NCBI RefSeq assembly: GCF_000717345.1
Contig: NZ_JNZA01000002.1
Location: 1-64,000 of the forward strand
Origin: Streptomyces lydicus
GTDB taxonomy: Bacteria > Actinomycetota > Actinomycetes > Streptomycetales > Streptomycetaceae
Direction of reading: 5' to 3'
Length of the DNA: 64,000 nt
Shown one piece after another: positions 16,896-24,974 of the stretch. Each line of letters opens with the position of its first letter. Positions within the stretch are counted from its first letter, which is position 1. Below the pieces are notes generated by a model. The model made no database searches, had not been told where the DNA came from, and was given only the letters and a program-made list of their open reading frames with translations. The position numbers and the translations under genes were made by a program.

Positions 16896-16976
16896 CCCCG
16901 GGAGAGAGGTGGCGCGAGCCGCCGTACCAGCCTGCGCCGGCCTACGACGCAGGCTGGTGAACGTCCTCTCCCGGGG
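16896..16976 (-). promoter_or_regulatory. Structured leader of the IPT/TIG gene (nested inverted repeats)
   Basis: Two perfect inverted repeats are nested. The outer arms are CCCCGGGAGAG (896-906) and CTCTCCCGGGG (966-976); the inner arms are CCAGCCTGCG (927-936) and CGCAGGCTGG (948-957). In the mRNA the outer 3' arm ends about 5 nt before the start codon and includes most of the only ribosome-site-like G run, so the fold could hide it. Confidence 0.55.
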
Positions 16977-17483
16977 AAGGCGGCACCCGAGGTGCCAGGG
17001 CCCCACCGCAGGCCGCACCCCACTCACAGCGTCGGGCAGAACAGGGCAGGCCGGCTGACACTCCCCGGAGAGGAATGGGCGGCCCACCGGATTGGATTGC
17101 GACCCAGTACCCATTCGGGGGACCGTGAAGACAACGTGATTGACACTACGTCACCCGGTCAGCGGAGCGCGTTCCGCTCGACGTTCGCTACCCGCCGAGA
17201 GGGTGACGCCGACCGGAGTTGAACCGAGGGCGTTGACTCCGTGGCTGCTCACGCGGCGATTTCGCCACGGACGACGGCCGTCGCGGGAGAGGGTCCGTTC
17301 GCGTGAGCCGGCCGGTGCCGCTCGCTGAATTGGCGGAGGGCAGACCGCCGACGCAGCGACAATTCACCGCAATAGGGCCAAAAGGCTGAAAAATTCGCAA
17401 AGCCTTTACAGCGGCTGCATATACGCCGAAAACAGATAACAGGAGGCGGCAGCGAGCCGCTGGAATCGACCGGGAGATTTGTT
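16977..17483. other. Intergenic region before the chaplin gene
   Basis: No credible gene. A locally A/T-rich stretch at 17355-17445 holds a 7-bp inverted repeat AAAGGCT ... AGCCTTT (17381-17387 and 17401-17407). This is the likely promoter area of the chaplin gene. A second small stem GCGGC-AGCGA-GCCGC lies at about 17446-17460, just before the ribosome site GGGAG. Confidence 0.5.
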
Positions 17484-17861
17484 ATGTCACGCTTCACGCG
17501 AGTGACTGCTGTTGCCGCCCTTGCGGCCAGCGCGGCGCTGGGCGGCATGTCGCCAGCGTTTGCAGACAGTGACGCGGCGGCCGGCGCGGTCGGGTCACCG
17601 GGAGTGCTGTCGGGCAATGTGATCCAGATCCCGATCCACATTCCGCTGAACATCTGCGGCAACACCATCAACGTCGTGGGGCTGCTGAACCCGGCCTTCG
17701 GCAACACCTGCTTCAACGGCAACACGGAGCGCCGGCTGTTCATCCGCCACGAAGAGCACCGTCAGTTCCACCACCACCACAGGACCTTCAAGAAGAAGCA
17801 CCACAGGAGGCACCACGAGCCGTCCGGTGGCGTGCACACCGGTGGCGGCGGCCTGGCGTAA
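17484..17861 (+). CDS. Short chaplin with a His/Lys-rich C-terminal tail
   Basis: 125 residues. The Sec signal peptide ends near PAFA-DSD (residue 28). One chaplin domain (about 41-79) has GNVIQIPIHIPLNICGN, then NPAFGNTC, with the two conserved cysteines Cys58 and Cys76. Chaplins assemble into amyloid-like films that lower surface tension and coat aerial hyphae. Unlike the usual short chaplins, which end soon after the second Cys, this one continues for about 50 residues with 11 His and several Lys/Arg (HHHH, KKKHH), then a Gly-rich end. There is no sortase motif, so it should be a secreted short form. The tail might bind metal, acidic wall polymers or DNA; that is inference. Confidence 0.9.
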   Translation: MSRFTRVTAVAALAASAALGGMSPAFADSDAAAGAVGSPGVLSGNVIQIPIHIPLNICGNTINVVGLLNPAFGNTCFNGNTERRLFIRHEEHRQFHHHHRTFKKKHHRRHHEPSGGVHTGGGGLA

Positions 17862-17937
17862 CGCGGCCACTGTCCCGGGAGGCGCCGTCGACCTCGACGC
17901 CGTCCGGGACGGCCGCTGAACACCCGCACCACCAGGC

Positions 17938-18002
17938 CCTGGGCCGGGCCGTCTGCACCAACAGCCCTTCCCTTCCCACCGGAGCAGACGGCCGGGCCCA
18001 GG
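17938..18002. terminator. Convergent terminator between chaplin and M48 protease genes
   Basis: Near-perfect 18-bp arms, CTGGGCCGGGCCGTCTGC (17939-17956) and GCAGACGGCCGGGCCCAG (17984-18001), with one mismatch and a 27-nt loop. It lies between two convergent genes. Confidence 0.65.
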
Positions 18003-18009
18003 CCCACCC

Positions 18010-20907
18010 CTATTTGGCCGCCCATGTGGCGGCCTTCGTGATGTCCTTGACGGTGCCGGTGAGGCCGCGCACGCCCACGACGATCCCGTTGAGGGAGGTG
18101 GCGAAGAGCTGCGCACGCTCCGCCTCCGACCGGTGCGGGGCGCCCTTGGGCGGGATCAGCGCCGCCTGGCAGACCCGGGTCCCGCTGCGCACCCGCGCCA
18201 GCGCGTCCGACCATGCGTCCTGGAGGCCCTGGTCGGGCACCGGAAGGTAGTTCTGGGCCTCTTCGACCCGCGTGCCCAGGGCACCGCAGAGACGGTGGAA
18301 CGGCTTCTCGTCCACCGACACCTTCCCGTTCTTGTTCCGCGGCTGGGCCGCGACCTTCAGGATCTCGGAGTTCAACGCCAGCGAGGCGGTCGCGATCTGC
18401 CGGGCGTACCGGGCTCCGCCGTTGTTCAGCCACGACCAGACCTGCCACGTGTGGAGCTTGGACTTCCGCCCCGGCGGGGTGGGCTCCGGCTTCTTCTTGT
18501 TCGGTTCGGCCGGAGCCGGCGCGCGGTGCGGTGCGGCCGCATCCGTCTGCTGCGACAACTGGCCCGCGACGGGCGAGGCGGAGGGCAGGGTGTTGATCAC
18601 GACGGCCAGCAGCAGAGCGGGCACGCCGAGGGCGAGGACCGTGGCCGTCTTCAGGAACCGCAAGCGGCGGCGTACGGGCGCCGTCGACGCCGGCAGCGCG
18701 GGGACGTCCGGCCTCGGGCGGCCGCGCAACCGCCGTACGGACCAGGCCACGCCGGCCCCCACCAGGGCCGCGCAGCCCGAGCCGAGGACGGCGTTGGGGA
18801 GGGTGAGGAGGGTGACCCCGCGGTCGACGACCAGGCCGTTGTGCGCGTGCCACTGGCAGCGGTCGAAGACGGTGTTCAGCGGTCCCAGACAGCCGTCGGC
18901 GGAGTAGAGCAGGAACACCCCGCCGTACGACGCCAGTTGGACCACCTGTGCGGCGATCAGCGCGCGCAGCAGCCAGTGCCGCCGGGAGAAGGCCGCGACG
19001 AGGGCGGCCGTCAGCAGGCAGGCCGCCATCAACCCGACGATCATCCACCACGCGTGGACGACGAGGAACGGGCCGGTCCGCGCCTTCGGAGTGGCCGGGC
19101 GCTGGACGTACAACGCGATCTGGGCCGTGGCCAGGCCCGCCCAGGACAGCAGACCACCCGCGAGACCGGCGCCGAGGGTCCGCCGCACCCGCAGCCCGGG
19201 GCCGGCGCGCTGCAGCAGCAGAAGGACCAGCGGGACGAGCCACAACAGGAGCGCCGCGGCAGCGACCAGCGCGTCGCCGTGCAGCGGTGTCAGCAGGGAC
19301 ATGCCGGCGGAGAGGGTCGACAGGTCGAAGCCGTAGTCCTGCCAGCGGCCCGGCACCATCTCGCGGTACTGCTTGGCCAGTCCCTCGCCCGGATCACCGG
19401 CGCCCAGGGCGATGCGCTCACCGCCCCACCGCCACCACAGCAGGCCCGCCCACAGCACCGTCATGGTGACCAGCGCGCAGAGCCCCGCCACCGCCCAGCG
19501 CACCCCCCGCTTCGGCAGACCGAGGACGAGGCGCAGGGACTGGGTCCACCACACCGCGGGTACGGCGCCGATGAACAGGAAGACGAGCAGCAGCTGGGGC
19601 TGCTGCGGCAGCCAGTCGAGCCGGTACTGGCCGCTGGCCACGAACTCCCCCACCAGCAGGCCGCAGCCGAGCCAGAGGCCCGCGGTCGCGCCGGAGTCCG
19701 TAGGCCCGTCCGCCCGCGCGGCCCGCACGACCGGGAGGCCCAGGGCGCAGCAGAGGACCGGGGTGATCAGCGCGAGCGTGGGCCAGAGGGCGTTCGGCCG
19801 GCCGCCTGACAGGAAGGGCAGCGTGCCCAGCGACGCGTACAGGAGCGAGGCCGAAGCGCCCGTCAGGAACATCTCCAGCGGGCTGACCCGGAGGAGCCGG
19901 CCGGCGTCGGCGAGGACCCGTCGGCGCTCCGCCCAGTCGGGGTGGGTGCGCAGCAGCGTGGTGAGCCGGCGCAGCAGGGGCGGCACCACGCCGGGCGGCT
20001 CGGACCGGTCCCAGGTGGCGGGGTGGGCGCCCCACGCCACCGCCTGGAGGTCGGCATGGAACTCCCGCCGGCGCAGCAGGTCGGCGCGGGCCAGGTGCAC
20101 CAGTCCGGCCAGGAGGAGGCAGGCGAAGACGGTGGACAGCATCTCGGGCAGGGCCCCGGGCCACCACGGGGAATCGGTGCCGGACAGGGCCAGGGCGATG
20201 ATCCAGCCGACCAGGACGAATTCCGGCAGCAGGGCGAGGAGGACGAAGACCCGCCACAGCGCCGTACTGGCGTAGGCGTAGTCCACGTCGCGGTGGTGCA
20301 CGTGGGCGAGTTCGTGCAGGACGACGGCGCGGAACCCCTCGGGGTCGGTGCCGCGCCGGGCCAGCAGGCCCGCGTGCAGGCACACGGTGTAGTCACCGGT
20401 GCGGCCGTAGACGCTGGCGCCGGAGGTCAGCCGGCGCGGATCGACGCGGAACCGCAGATCGGAGCGGACCCCGGTGCGCTCGCGCAGTGCGGCCAGCTCG
20501 GCGCCCAGCGTGCCGTCGGCGTCCACGTCCTCGACCGGCAGCGTCGTGCGCCGCCGGTCACGTACCTTCGGCAGCCACCAGTACACGAGTCCCGCGACGG
20601 CGAGCAGTACGAGGGTCGCGAGCGTGCCCCGGTACGACTCCGGCTGCTCGCCGAGGCACTTGACCAGGGCCTCGGGGCGGCGCAGGGTCGCCACCAGATT
20701 GTTCAGGTCGGTGGTGGAGGGGTCGTAGCCGGCGGCGTACAGGCAGCCCACCGCGCCGTCGAAGCCGCGCCGGGGATTGTCGGTCTCCGCCACGACGCCG
20801 AAGAGCCCGTCGAACAGGGGGATGCTCGACACCGTCACAAGGGCCATCAGCAGCACGAAGCGGGGCCCGGTCCCGGTGGCGCTCCTGAGCGCGGTGAAGA
20901 GCCTCAC
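18010..20907 (-). CDS. Large membrane-embedded M48-type metalloprotease
   Basis: 965 residues. The N-terminal part has two membrane segments (about 16-36 and 95-112) and then a cytoplasmic M48 peptidase core with VVLHELAHVHHRD (zinc ligands His198 and His202, catalytic Glu199) and a later Glu in RRREFHADLQAV. About ten more membrane segments follow, much more than in HtpX. After a membrane segment near 755-775 (TVLALGVPALLLAVVINTL) comes a roughly 190-residue soluble C-terminus. It begins Pro/Lys-rich and continues with helices, and probably lies outside the cell. The start codon is GTG with a weak ribosome site. Substrate unknown; the family takes part in membrane quality control or signalling. 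Confidence 0.85.
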   Translation of the reverse strand: MRLFTALRSATGTGPRFVLLMALVTVSSIPLFDGLFGVVAETDNPRRGFDGAVGCLYAAGYDPSTTDLNNLVATLRRPEALVKCLGEQPESYRGTLATLVLLAVAGLVYWWLPKVRDRRRTTLPVEDVDADGTLGAELAALRERTGVRSDLRFRVDPRRLTSGASVYGRTGDYTVCLHAGLLARRGTDPEGFRAVVLHELAHVHHRDVDYAYASTALWRVFVLLALLPEFVLVGWIIALALSGTDSPWWPGALPEMLSTVFACLLLAGLVHLARADLLRRREFHADLQAVAWGAHPATWDRSEPPGVVPPLLRRLTTLLRTHPDWAERRRVLADAGRLLRVSPLEMFLTGASASLLYASLGTLPFLSGGRPNALWPTLALITPVLCCALGLPVVRAARADGPTDSGATAGLWLGCGLLVGEFVASGQYRLDWLPQQPQLLLVFLFIGAVPAVWWTQSLRLVLGLPKRGVRWAVAGLCALVTMTVLWAGLLWWRWGGERIALGAGDPGEGLAKQYREMVPGRWQDYGFDLSTLSAGMSLLTPLHGDALVAAAALLLWLVPLVLLLLQRAGPGLRVRRTLGAGLAGGLLSWAGLATAQIALYVQRPATPKARTGPFLVVHAWWMIVGLMAACLLTAALVAAFSRRHWLLRALIAAQVVQLASYGGVFLLYSADGCLGPLNTVFDRCQWHAHNGLVVDRGVTLLTLPNAVLGSGCAALVGAGVAWSVRRLRGRPRPDVPALPASTAPVRRRLRFLKTATVLALGVPALLLAVVINTLPSASPVAGQLSQQTDAAAPHRAPAPAEPNKKKPEPTPPGRKSKLHTWQVWSWLNNGGARYARQIATASLALNSEILKVAAQPRNKNGKVSVDEKPFHRLCGALGTRVEEAQNYLPVPDQGLQDAWSDALARVRSGTRVCQAALIPPKGAPHRSEAERAQLFATSLNGIVVGVRGLTGTVKDITKAATWAAK

Positions 20908-21046
20908 GAGGCGGTGCCGCGTTCCGCCGGCACTTCGCGCAGGTCCTCACGTACAGACACCGTCAGCCACCCCAACCCCCGTATGCGGCAAGCCTGTTGA
21001 GCTTACTGCAGGGCCACGGGCGGAGGTATCCCCAGCGGAATTCCCG

Positions 21047-21922
21047 CTACGCCTCGGCGAGAAGTTGTTCGCGCAGGCTGCCGCACAGGCGGGCCAGCAG
21101 GCGGGAGACATGCATTTGGGAAAGGCCCAGCTCTTTGCCGATTTCGGACTGGGTCATCTCCGCTCCGTAGCGCAGCCGGAGCAAGGTGCGTTCGCGGTCG
21201 TTCAGTTTGGCCAGGTGCGGTTTGAGGGCCTGCACGTTCTCGGCGAGCGCGAGGGCCGGGTCGTCGGAGCCGAGGAGTTCGGTGATGAATCCGGTGCGCT
21301 CGGAAGGGCCGCCCGCCTGGAGGGGGCGGTCGAGGGAATCGCTGTCGTAGCCGTTGCACGCCACCAAGCCCTCCGTCACCTCGCCCTCGTCGGCTCCGAT
21401 ACGGCCGGCCAACTGCGCGGCTGACGGCTCCTGTACGCCGTCGGCCTCCAGTTGCTCGCGGGCGCGGGCGATCTCGATGCGCATCTCCTGCAGGCGGCGC
21501 GGCACCCGCACCGCCCAGGTGGTGTCGCGGAAGAAGCGTTTGATCTCGCCCTGGATGTAGGGAACGGCCAGGGTGGTGAACTCCACGTTGCGGCTGGGCC
21601 GCCAGCGGTCGATGGCCTTGATCAGCCCGATCGTGCCGACCTGAAGGATGTCGTCGACCGGCTGACCGCGCCGGGTGAACCGGCGGGCGGCGTAGCGCAC
21701 CAGGCTCAGGTTCATCTCGATGAGGGTGTTGCGCACGTACTGGTATTCATCGGTGCCCTCGTCCAGCGCCCGCAGCCGCAGCAGAAAGGTCTTGGACAGC
21801 TGACGGGCGTCGGCCGGCGCCATCCGCTCGGGCCGCGCGGCCGCCGTCGGGGCCGGGACGGCACACACCCTCGCTGACGTCGGGAAGGCCGCGGTGGCCG
21901 CCGTCGTGGCGCTCTCGCTCAT
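21047..21922 (-). CDS. SigB/SigF-type RNA polymerase sigma factor
   Basis: 291 residues with regions 2, 3 and 4 of group-3 sigma factors. Region 2 reads LVRYAARRFTRRGQPVDDIL, then QVGTIGLIKAIDRW. Region 3 is VPRRLQEMRIEIARAREQLE. Region 4 carries LNDRERTLLRLRYGAEMTQS, then EIGKELGLSQMHVSRLLARL. This is the stress/differentiation family (SigB, SigF, SigG and others in Streptomyces). No anti-sigma or anti-anti-sigma gene is adjacent, so its control must lie elsewhere. It diverges from two small genes that could be part of its regulon. Confidence 0.95.
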   Translation of the reverse strand: MSESATTAATAAFPTSARVCAVPAPTAAARPERMAPADARQLSKTFLLRLRALDEGTDEYQYVRNTLIEMNLSLVRYAARRFTRRGQPVDDILQVGTIGLIKAIDRWRPSRNVEFTTLAVPYIQGEIKRFFRDTTWAVRVPRRLQEMRIEIARAREQLEADGVQEPSAAQLAGRIGADEGEVTEGLVACNGYDSDSLDRPLQAGGPSERTGFITELLGSDDPALALAENVQALKPHLAKLNDRERTLLRLRYGAEMTQSEIGKELGLSQMHVSRLLARLCGSLREQLLAEA

Positions 21923-22074
21923 CCTCTGGCTCCCGCCGGTTGCGGATCCCCCGTCCTTCTCTCGCGGTTACCCGGCCGCCGCGCCGACATGTGGGGAACC
22001 GGGGAAGCGCGTGCGGCACGGCCGTTCGGCATCGACGGTGAGAGGCCCGGGAGAGCATCGCTTCCCGGCGGCTG

Positions 22075-22118
22075 GGGCCGCGGCATGTGGTTGACCGGTC
22101 AACCACATGCCGCGGCCC
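22075..22118. repeat. 44-bp perfect palindrome
   Basis: 22-bp arms with no spacer, centred between 22096 and 22097 on TTGACC|GGTCAA; every base pairs from GGGCCGCGGC at one end to GCCGCGGCCC at the other. It lies in the divergent region between the sigma factor start and the next gene, 39 bp before that gene's ATG. Its position argues against a terminator for either gene. A very high-affinity dimer site, a cruciform element or a mobile-element scar are possible. Confidence 0.9.
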
Positions 22119-22157
22119 TAGACTGAGAACAATGCGTAGTTTAAGGAGGTTTGCCCG

Positions 22158-22721
22158 ATGTCAACAGGGACCCTTCTGGCGATCATCATCCCCGTCGTGG
22201 TGGTGGTTGCTCTGCTGGCCGTCGCGATCACGCTCTTCGTCAACCGGCGTCGCCATCTCCAGGAACGCTTCGGCCCGGAGTACGAACGCACCGTCGAGGG
22301 AGCCGACAGCCAGCTGGCCGGTGAGCGCGAGCTGAGATCTCGCGAGAAGCGTCATGACGCGCTGGACATCAAGCCGCTGCCCAGCAGCAGCCGTGAGCGG
22401 TACAGCCGGGACTGGGCCGGCGTGCAGGACGAGTTCGTCGACCGTCCGGAAGAGGCCGTGCACGACGCCGACCGCCTGGTGACGTCGCTGATGCACGAGC
22501 GGGGCTATCCGACCGAGAACTTCGAGCAGCAGCTCAGGGACCTGTCCGTCGAGCACAGCCGCACGATGGAGCACTACCGCGCCGCCCACGAGGTCGACGC
22601 TCTCGGCACCGCGCACCGGGCGACCACCGAGCAGCTGCGGGGCGCCATGGTGCACTACCGCGCCCTGTTCGACGAACTGCTCGCCGACGGCGGCGGAGGG
22701 GCGCGGCACGCCCGGGCCTGA
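22158..22721 (+). CDS. Membrane-anchored hypothetical protein, paralogue of the next gene
   Basis: 187 residues from an ATG with a near-ideal ribosome site (AAGGAGG, 8 nt). One N-terminal membrane segment (LLAIIIPVVVVVALLAVAI) is followed by a charged helical cytoplasmic domain. The core WAGVQDEFVDRPEEAVHDAD, then RLVTSLMHERGYP and HYRALFDELLAD, is repeated in the downstream gene. Homologous proteins are widespread in Streptomyces and unassigned; the role may be in stress or differentiation, given the neighbouring sigma factor. Confidence 0.8.
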   Translation: MSTGTLLAIIIPVVVVVALLAVAITLFVNRRRHLQERFGPEYERTVEGADSQLAGERELRSREKRHDALDIKPLPSSSRERYSRDWAGVQDEFVDRPEEAVHDADRLVTSLMHERGYPTENFEQQLRDLSVEHSRTMEHYRAAHEVDALGTAHRATTEQLRGAMVHYRALFDELLADGGGGARHARA

Positions 22722-22758
22722 ACTCCCACCGCCCTCCACGGAACCGAAGGATGAACCT

Positions 22759-23280
22759 ATGGAACGCCACGCCGCACCCGAGCCCGGCTCCGGTCAGAGG
22801 GGTCTGACCACCGAAGACCTGGCCCAGCCCACCGGTCCCCCGGACGAAGGCCCGCAGCCGCCACTCGACGCGCCCACGCTCCCCGGAGAGGCCACCGCCA
22901 CGCGGACCGGATCCGCGCAGCCGGAGCCGGAGCCGGACATGGGCGCGGAGGCCGAGGGCGGGCGTACTGCGGCCCAGGGCGCCGCCGGCCGGGGCACCTC
23001 CGACGAGGAGGCCCCGCAGCTCCTCTCCGACAAGGACGCCGACGGGTTCCGCGACCGCTGGCAGGAGATCCAGAACAGGTTCGTGGACGATCCGCGCGAA
23101 GCCGTGCACGGTGCCGACGCGCTGGTCGCCGAGGTGATGCAGACGCTCGCCACGACGTTCGCCGACCACAAGCAGTCCCTGGAGGGGCAGTGGAACCGCG
23201 GCGAGCAGGTGGACACCGAGGGCCTGCGGCTGGCCCTGCGCCACTACCGGTCCTTCTTCCACCGTCTGCTCGCGGAGTAG
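22759..23280 (+). CDS. Soluble hypothetical protein, paralogue of the preceding gene
   Basis: 173 residues. The first 85 are disordered and acidic (Pro, Glu, Gly). The rest is a helical domain, WQEIQNRFVDDPREAVHGAD, then ALVAEVMQTLATTFADHKQ and HYRSFFHRLLAE, which aligns with the C-terminal domain of the gene 37 bp upstream (EFVD-x-PxEAVHxAD ... HYR-x-xF-x-xLLA). It has no membrane segment. The pair appears to come from a tandem duplication and to be co-transcribed. Confidence 0.78.
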   Translation: MERHAAPEPGSGQRGLTTEDLAQPTGPPDEGPQPPLDAPTLPGEATATRTGSAQPEPEPDMGAEAEGGRTAAQGAAGRGTSDEEAPQLLSDKDADGFRDRWQEIQNRFVDDPREAVHGADALVAEVMQTLATTFADHKQSLEGQWNRGEQVDTEGLRLALRHYRSFFHRLLAE

Positions 23281-23316
23281 GCGCGACGGCCCCGACGGGC
23301 CGACGACCGCGCCGTC

Positions 23317-23354
23317 GCCGAACACCGACAGGGGAGGTCCTGCCGGTGTTCGGC
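23317..23354. terminator. Convergent hairpin terminator
   Basis: GCCGAACACCG and CGGTGTTCGGC form a perfect 11-bp stem; the 16-nt loop can add a short inner stem (CAGG/CCTG). It lies between the paralogue pair and the convergent cupin gene. Confidence 0.65.
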
Positions 23355-23423
23355 GGCGGTGCGGCTCCGTGGGCGAAGGGGGCGGTGGAGCGTGCGCGGG
23401 GGGGGCAGCTACCTGACGGCTGA

Positions 23424-23819
23424 TCAGTTCGTCAGCGTGTGCCCGGTGGTCGCGTCCACATGGGCCGGGACCTCGTCGTGGCGGTCGCCCACCGTCAGGG
23501 TCCCGGTGGGTTCGAACATCAGGATCGCGGTGCGGGACGGCGCGGACGGCTTGTGCTCGGTGCCCCGGGGGACGGTGAAGACGGCGCCCCGTGGGAGGCG
23601 GACCGTGCGCTCGCCCGCCGGCTCCCGCAACGAGAGGTGCAGTTCGCCGTCGAGCACGAGGAAGAACTCGTCGGTGTCCTCGTGGACGTGCCAGACGTGT
23701 TCGCCCTCGACCTTGGCGATGCGGACGTCGTAGTCGTTGACGCGGGCGGCGATGCGGGGGCTCCACAGGGCGTCGAAGGAGGCCAGCGCCTCGCCGAGGA
23801 GAAGCGGTTCGTTGCTCAT
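23424..23819 (-). CDS. Cupin-domain protein
   Basis: 131 residues, a single cupin barrel. Motif 1 is HVWHVHEDTDEFFLVLDGEL (metal-binding His-x-His and Glu), and motif 2 is LPRGAVFTVPRGTEHKPSAP (His). Small cupins of this type bind metal and act as isomerases, dioxygenases or sensors; the substrate cannot be read. It diverges from the GlxA-type regulator with only 52 bp between the starts, so it is probably that regulator's target. Confidence 0.9.
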   Translation of the reverse strand: MSNEPLLLGEALASFDALWSPRIAARVNDYDVRIAKVEGEHVWHVHEDTDEFFLVLDGELHLSLREPAGERTVRLPRGAVFTVPRGTEHKPSAPSRTAILMFEPTGTLTVGDRHDEVPAHVDATTGHTLTN

Positions 23820-23871
23820 GGGCTCATCCTCCGCCGTCCCCCCGTGCCGGCGGGAGTGCTAGAAATCGCAT

Positions 23872-24864
23872 ATGGCGAAAGAATCCTCGCACGCGGGCCG
23901 CCGGGCCGGCCCGCACCGCGTCGTGGTGATCGTGGACGAGAACTCCAACCCCTTCGAACTCAGCTGCGCCATTGAGATCTTCGGCCTTCGACGACCCGAA
24001 CTCGGCCGCGAGCTCTACGACTTCACGTTGTGCTCCGCGGAGCCCCGCACGCTGATGCGGGACGGCTTCTTCACGCTTTCCGGCGTCGGGGACCTGGCGG
24101 CGGCCGAGACGGCGGACACCCTGATCGTCCCCAACCGTCCCGACGTCGAGGTGCCGCGGCGCCCGGCCGTGCTCGATGCCGTGCGGCGGGCGCACGCCCG
24201 CGGGGCGCGTCTGATCGGCTACTGCAGCGGCGCCTTCACGCTGGCCGAGGCCGGGGTCCTCGACGGCCGCCGGGCCACCGCGCACTGGCAGTGGGCGGAT
24301 TCCTTCCGGGCCCGCTTCCCGGCCGTCCGGCTCGAACCGGACGTGCTGTTCGTGGATGACGGCGACATCCTCACCGCGGCGGGCAGCGCCGCCGCACTCG
24401 ACCTCGGGCTGCACGTGGTCCGTCGTGATCACGGCGCGGAGGTCGCCAACGCCGTCAGCCGGCGCCTGGTCTTCGCGGCCCACCGGGACGGCGGACAGCG
24501 GCAGTTCGTCGAGCGGCCGATGCCCGACCTGCCGGACGAGTCCCTGGCCCCGCTTCTCGCCTGGGCCCAGGAACGGCTGGACGCCCCGCTCACGGTGGCA
24601 GACCTCGCCGCCCGGGCGGCGGTCAGTGCGGCGACCCTGCATCGCCGGTTCCGGGCCCAACTGGACACCACTCCGTTGGGCTGGCTCACCGCGGAACGGC
24701 TCGCGCTGGCCTGCCGCTTGATCGAGCGCGGCGAATCCCGGTTCGAGGTGGTCGCCCGGAGCAGCGGGCTGGGCACCGCCGCCAATCTGCGTGCGCTGAT
24801 GCACCGCGAGATCGGCATCAGCCCGTTGGCGTACCGGCGCCGGTTCGGGCCCGCGGCCGGCTGA
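23872..24864 (+). CDS. GlxA/FtrA-type transcriptional regulator (DJ-1/PfpI + AraC)
   Basis: 330 residues. The N-terminal half (about 15-185) is a DJ-1/PfpI-like domain with the elbow LIGYCSGAFTLAEAG and AHWQWADSFRARFP. The C-terminal half (about 225-325) is an AraC double HTH: LTVADLAARAAVSAATLHRR, then FEVVARSSGLGTAANLRALM and GISPLAYRRRFG. This architecture is the GlxA/FtrA regulator family. It diverges from the cupin gene across 52 bp and likely controls it. Confidence 0.93.
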   Translation: MAKESSHAGRRAGPHRVVVIVDENSNPFELSCAIEIFGLRRPELGRELYDFTLCSAEPRTLMRDGFFTLSGVGDLAAAETADTLIVPNRPDVEVPRRPAVLDAVRRAHARGARLIGYCSGAFTLAEAGVLDGRRATAHWQWADSFRARFPAVRLEPDVLFVDDGDILTAAGSAAALDLGLHVVRRDHGAEVANAVSRRLVFAAHRDGGQRQFVERPMPDLPDESLAPLLAWAQERLDAPLTVADLAARAAVSAATLHRRFRAQLDTTPLGWLTAERLALACRLIERGESRFEVVARSSGLGTAANLRALMHREIGISPLAYRRRFGPAAG

Positions 24865-24974
24865 CCGGGCTCCGGGCGGGCCGCCACACCCTGCCTGACC
24901 TGCGGTGCGGCCGGCGAGAGCCGGGCTCGCGGCTTTCCCGCCCGCCGCGGTGTGCGGCGTGGCAGGGTGGGGGT

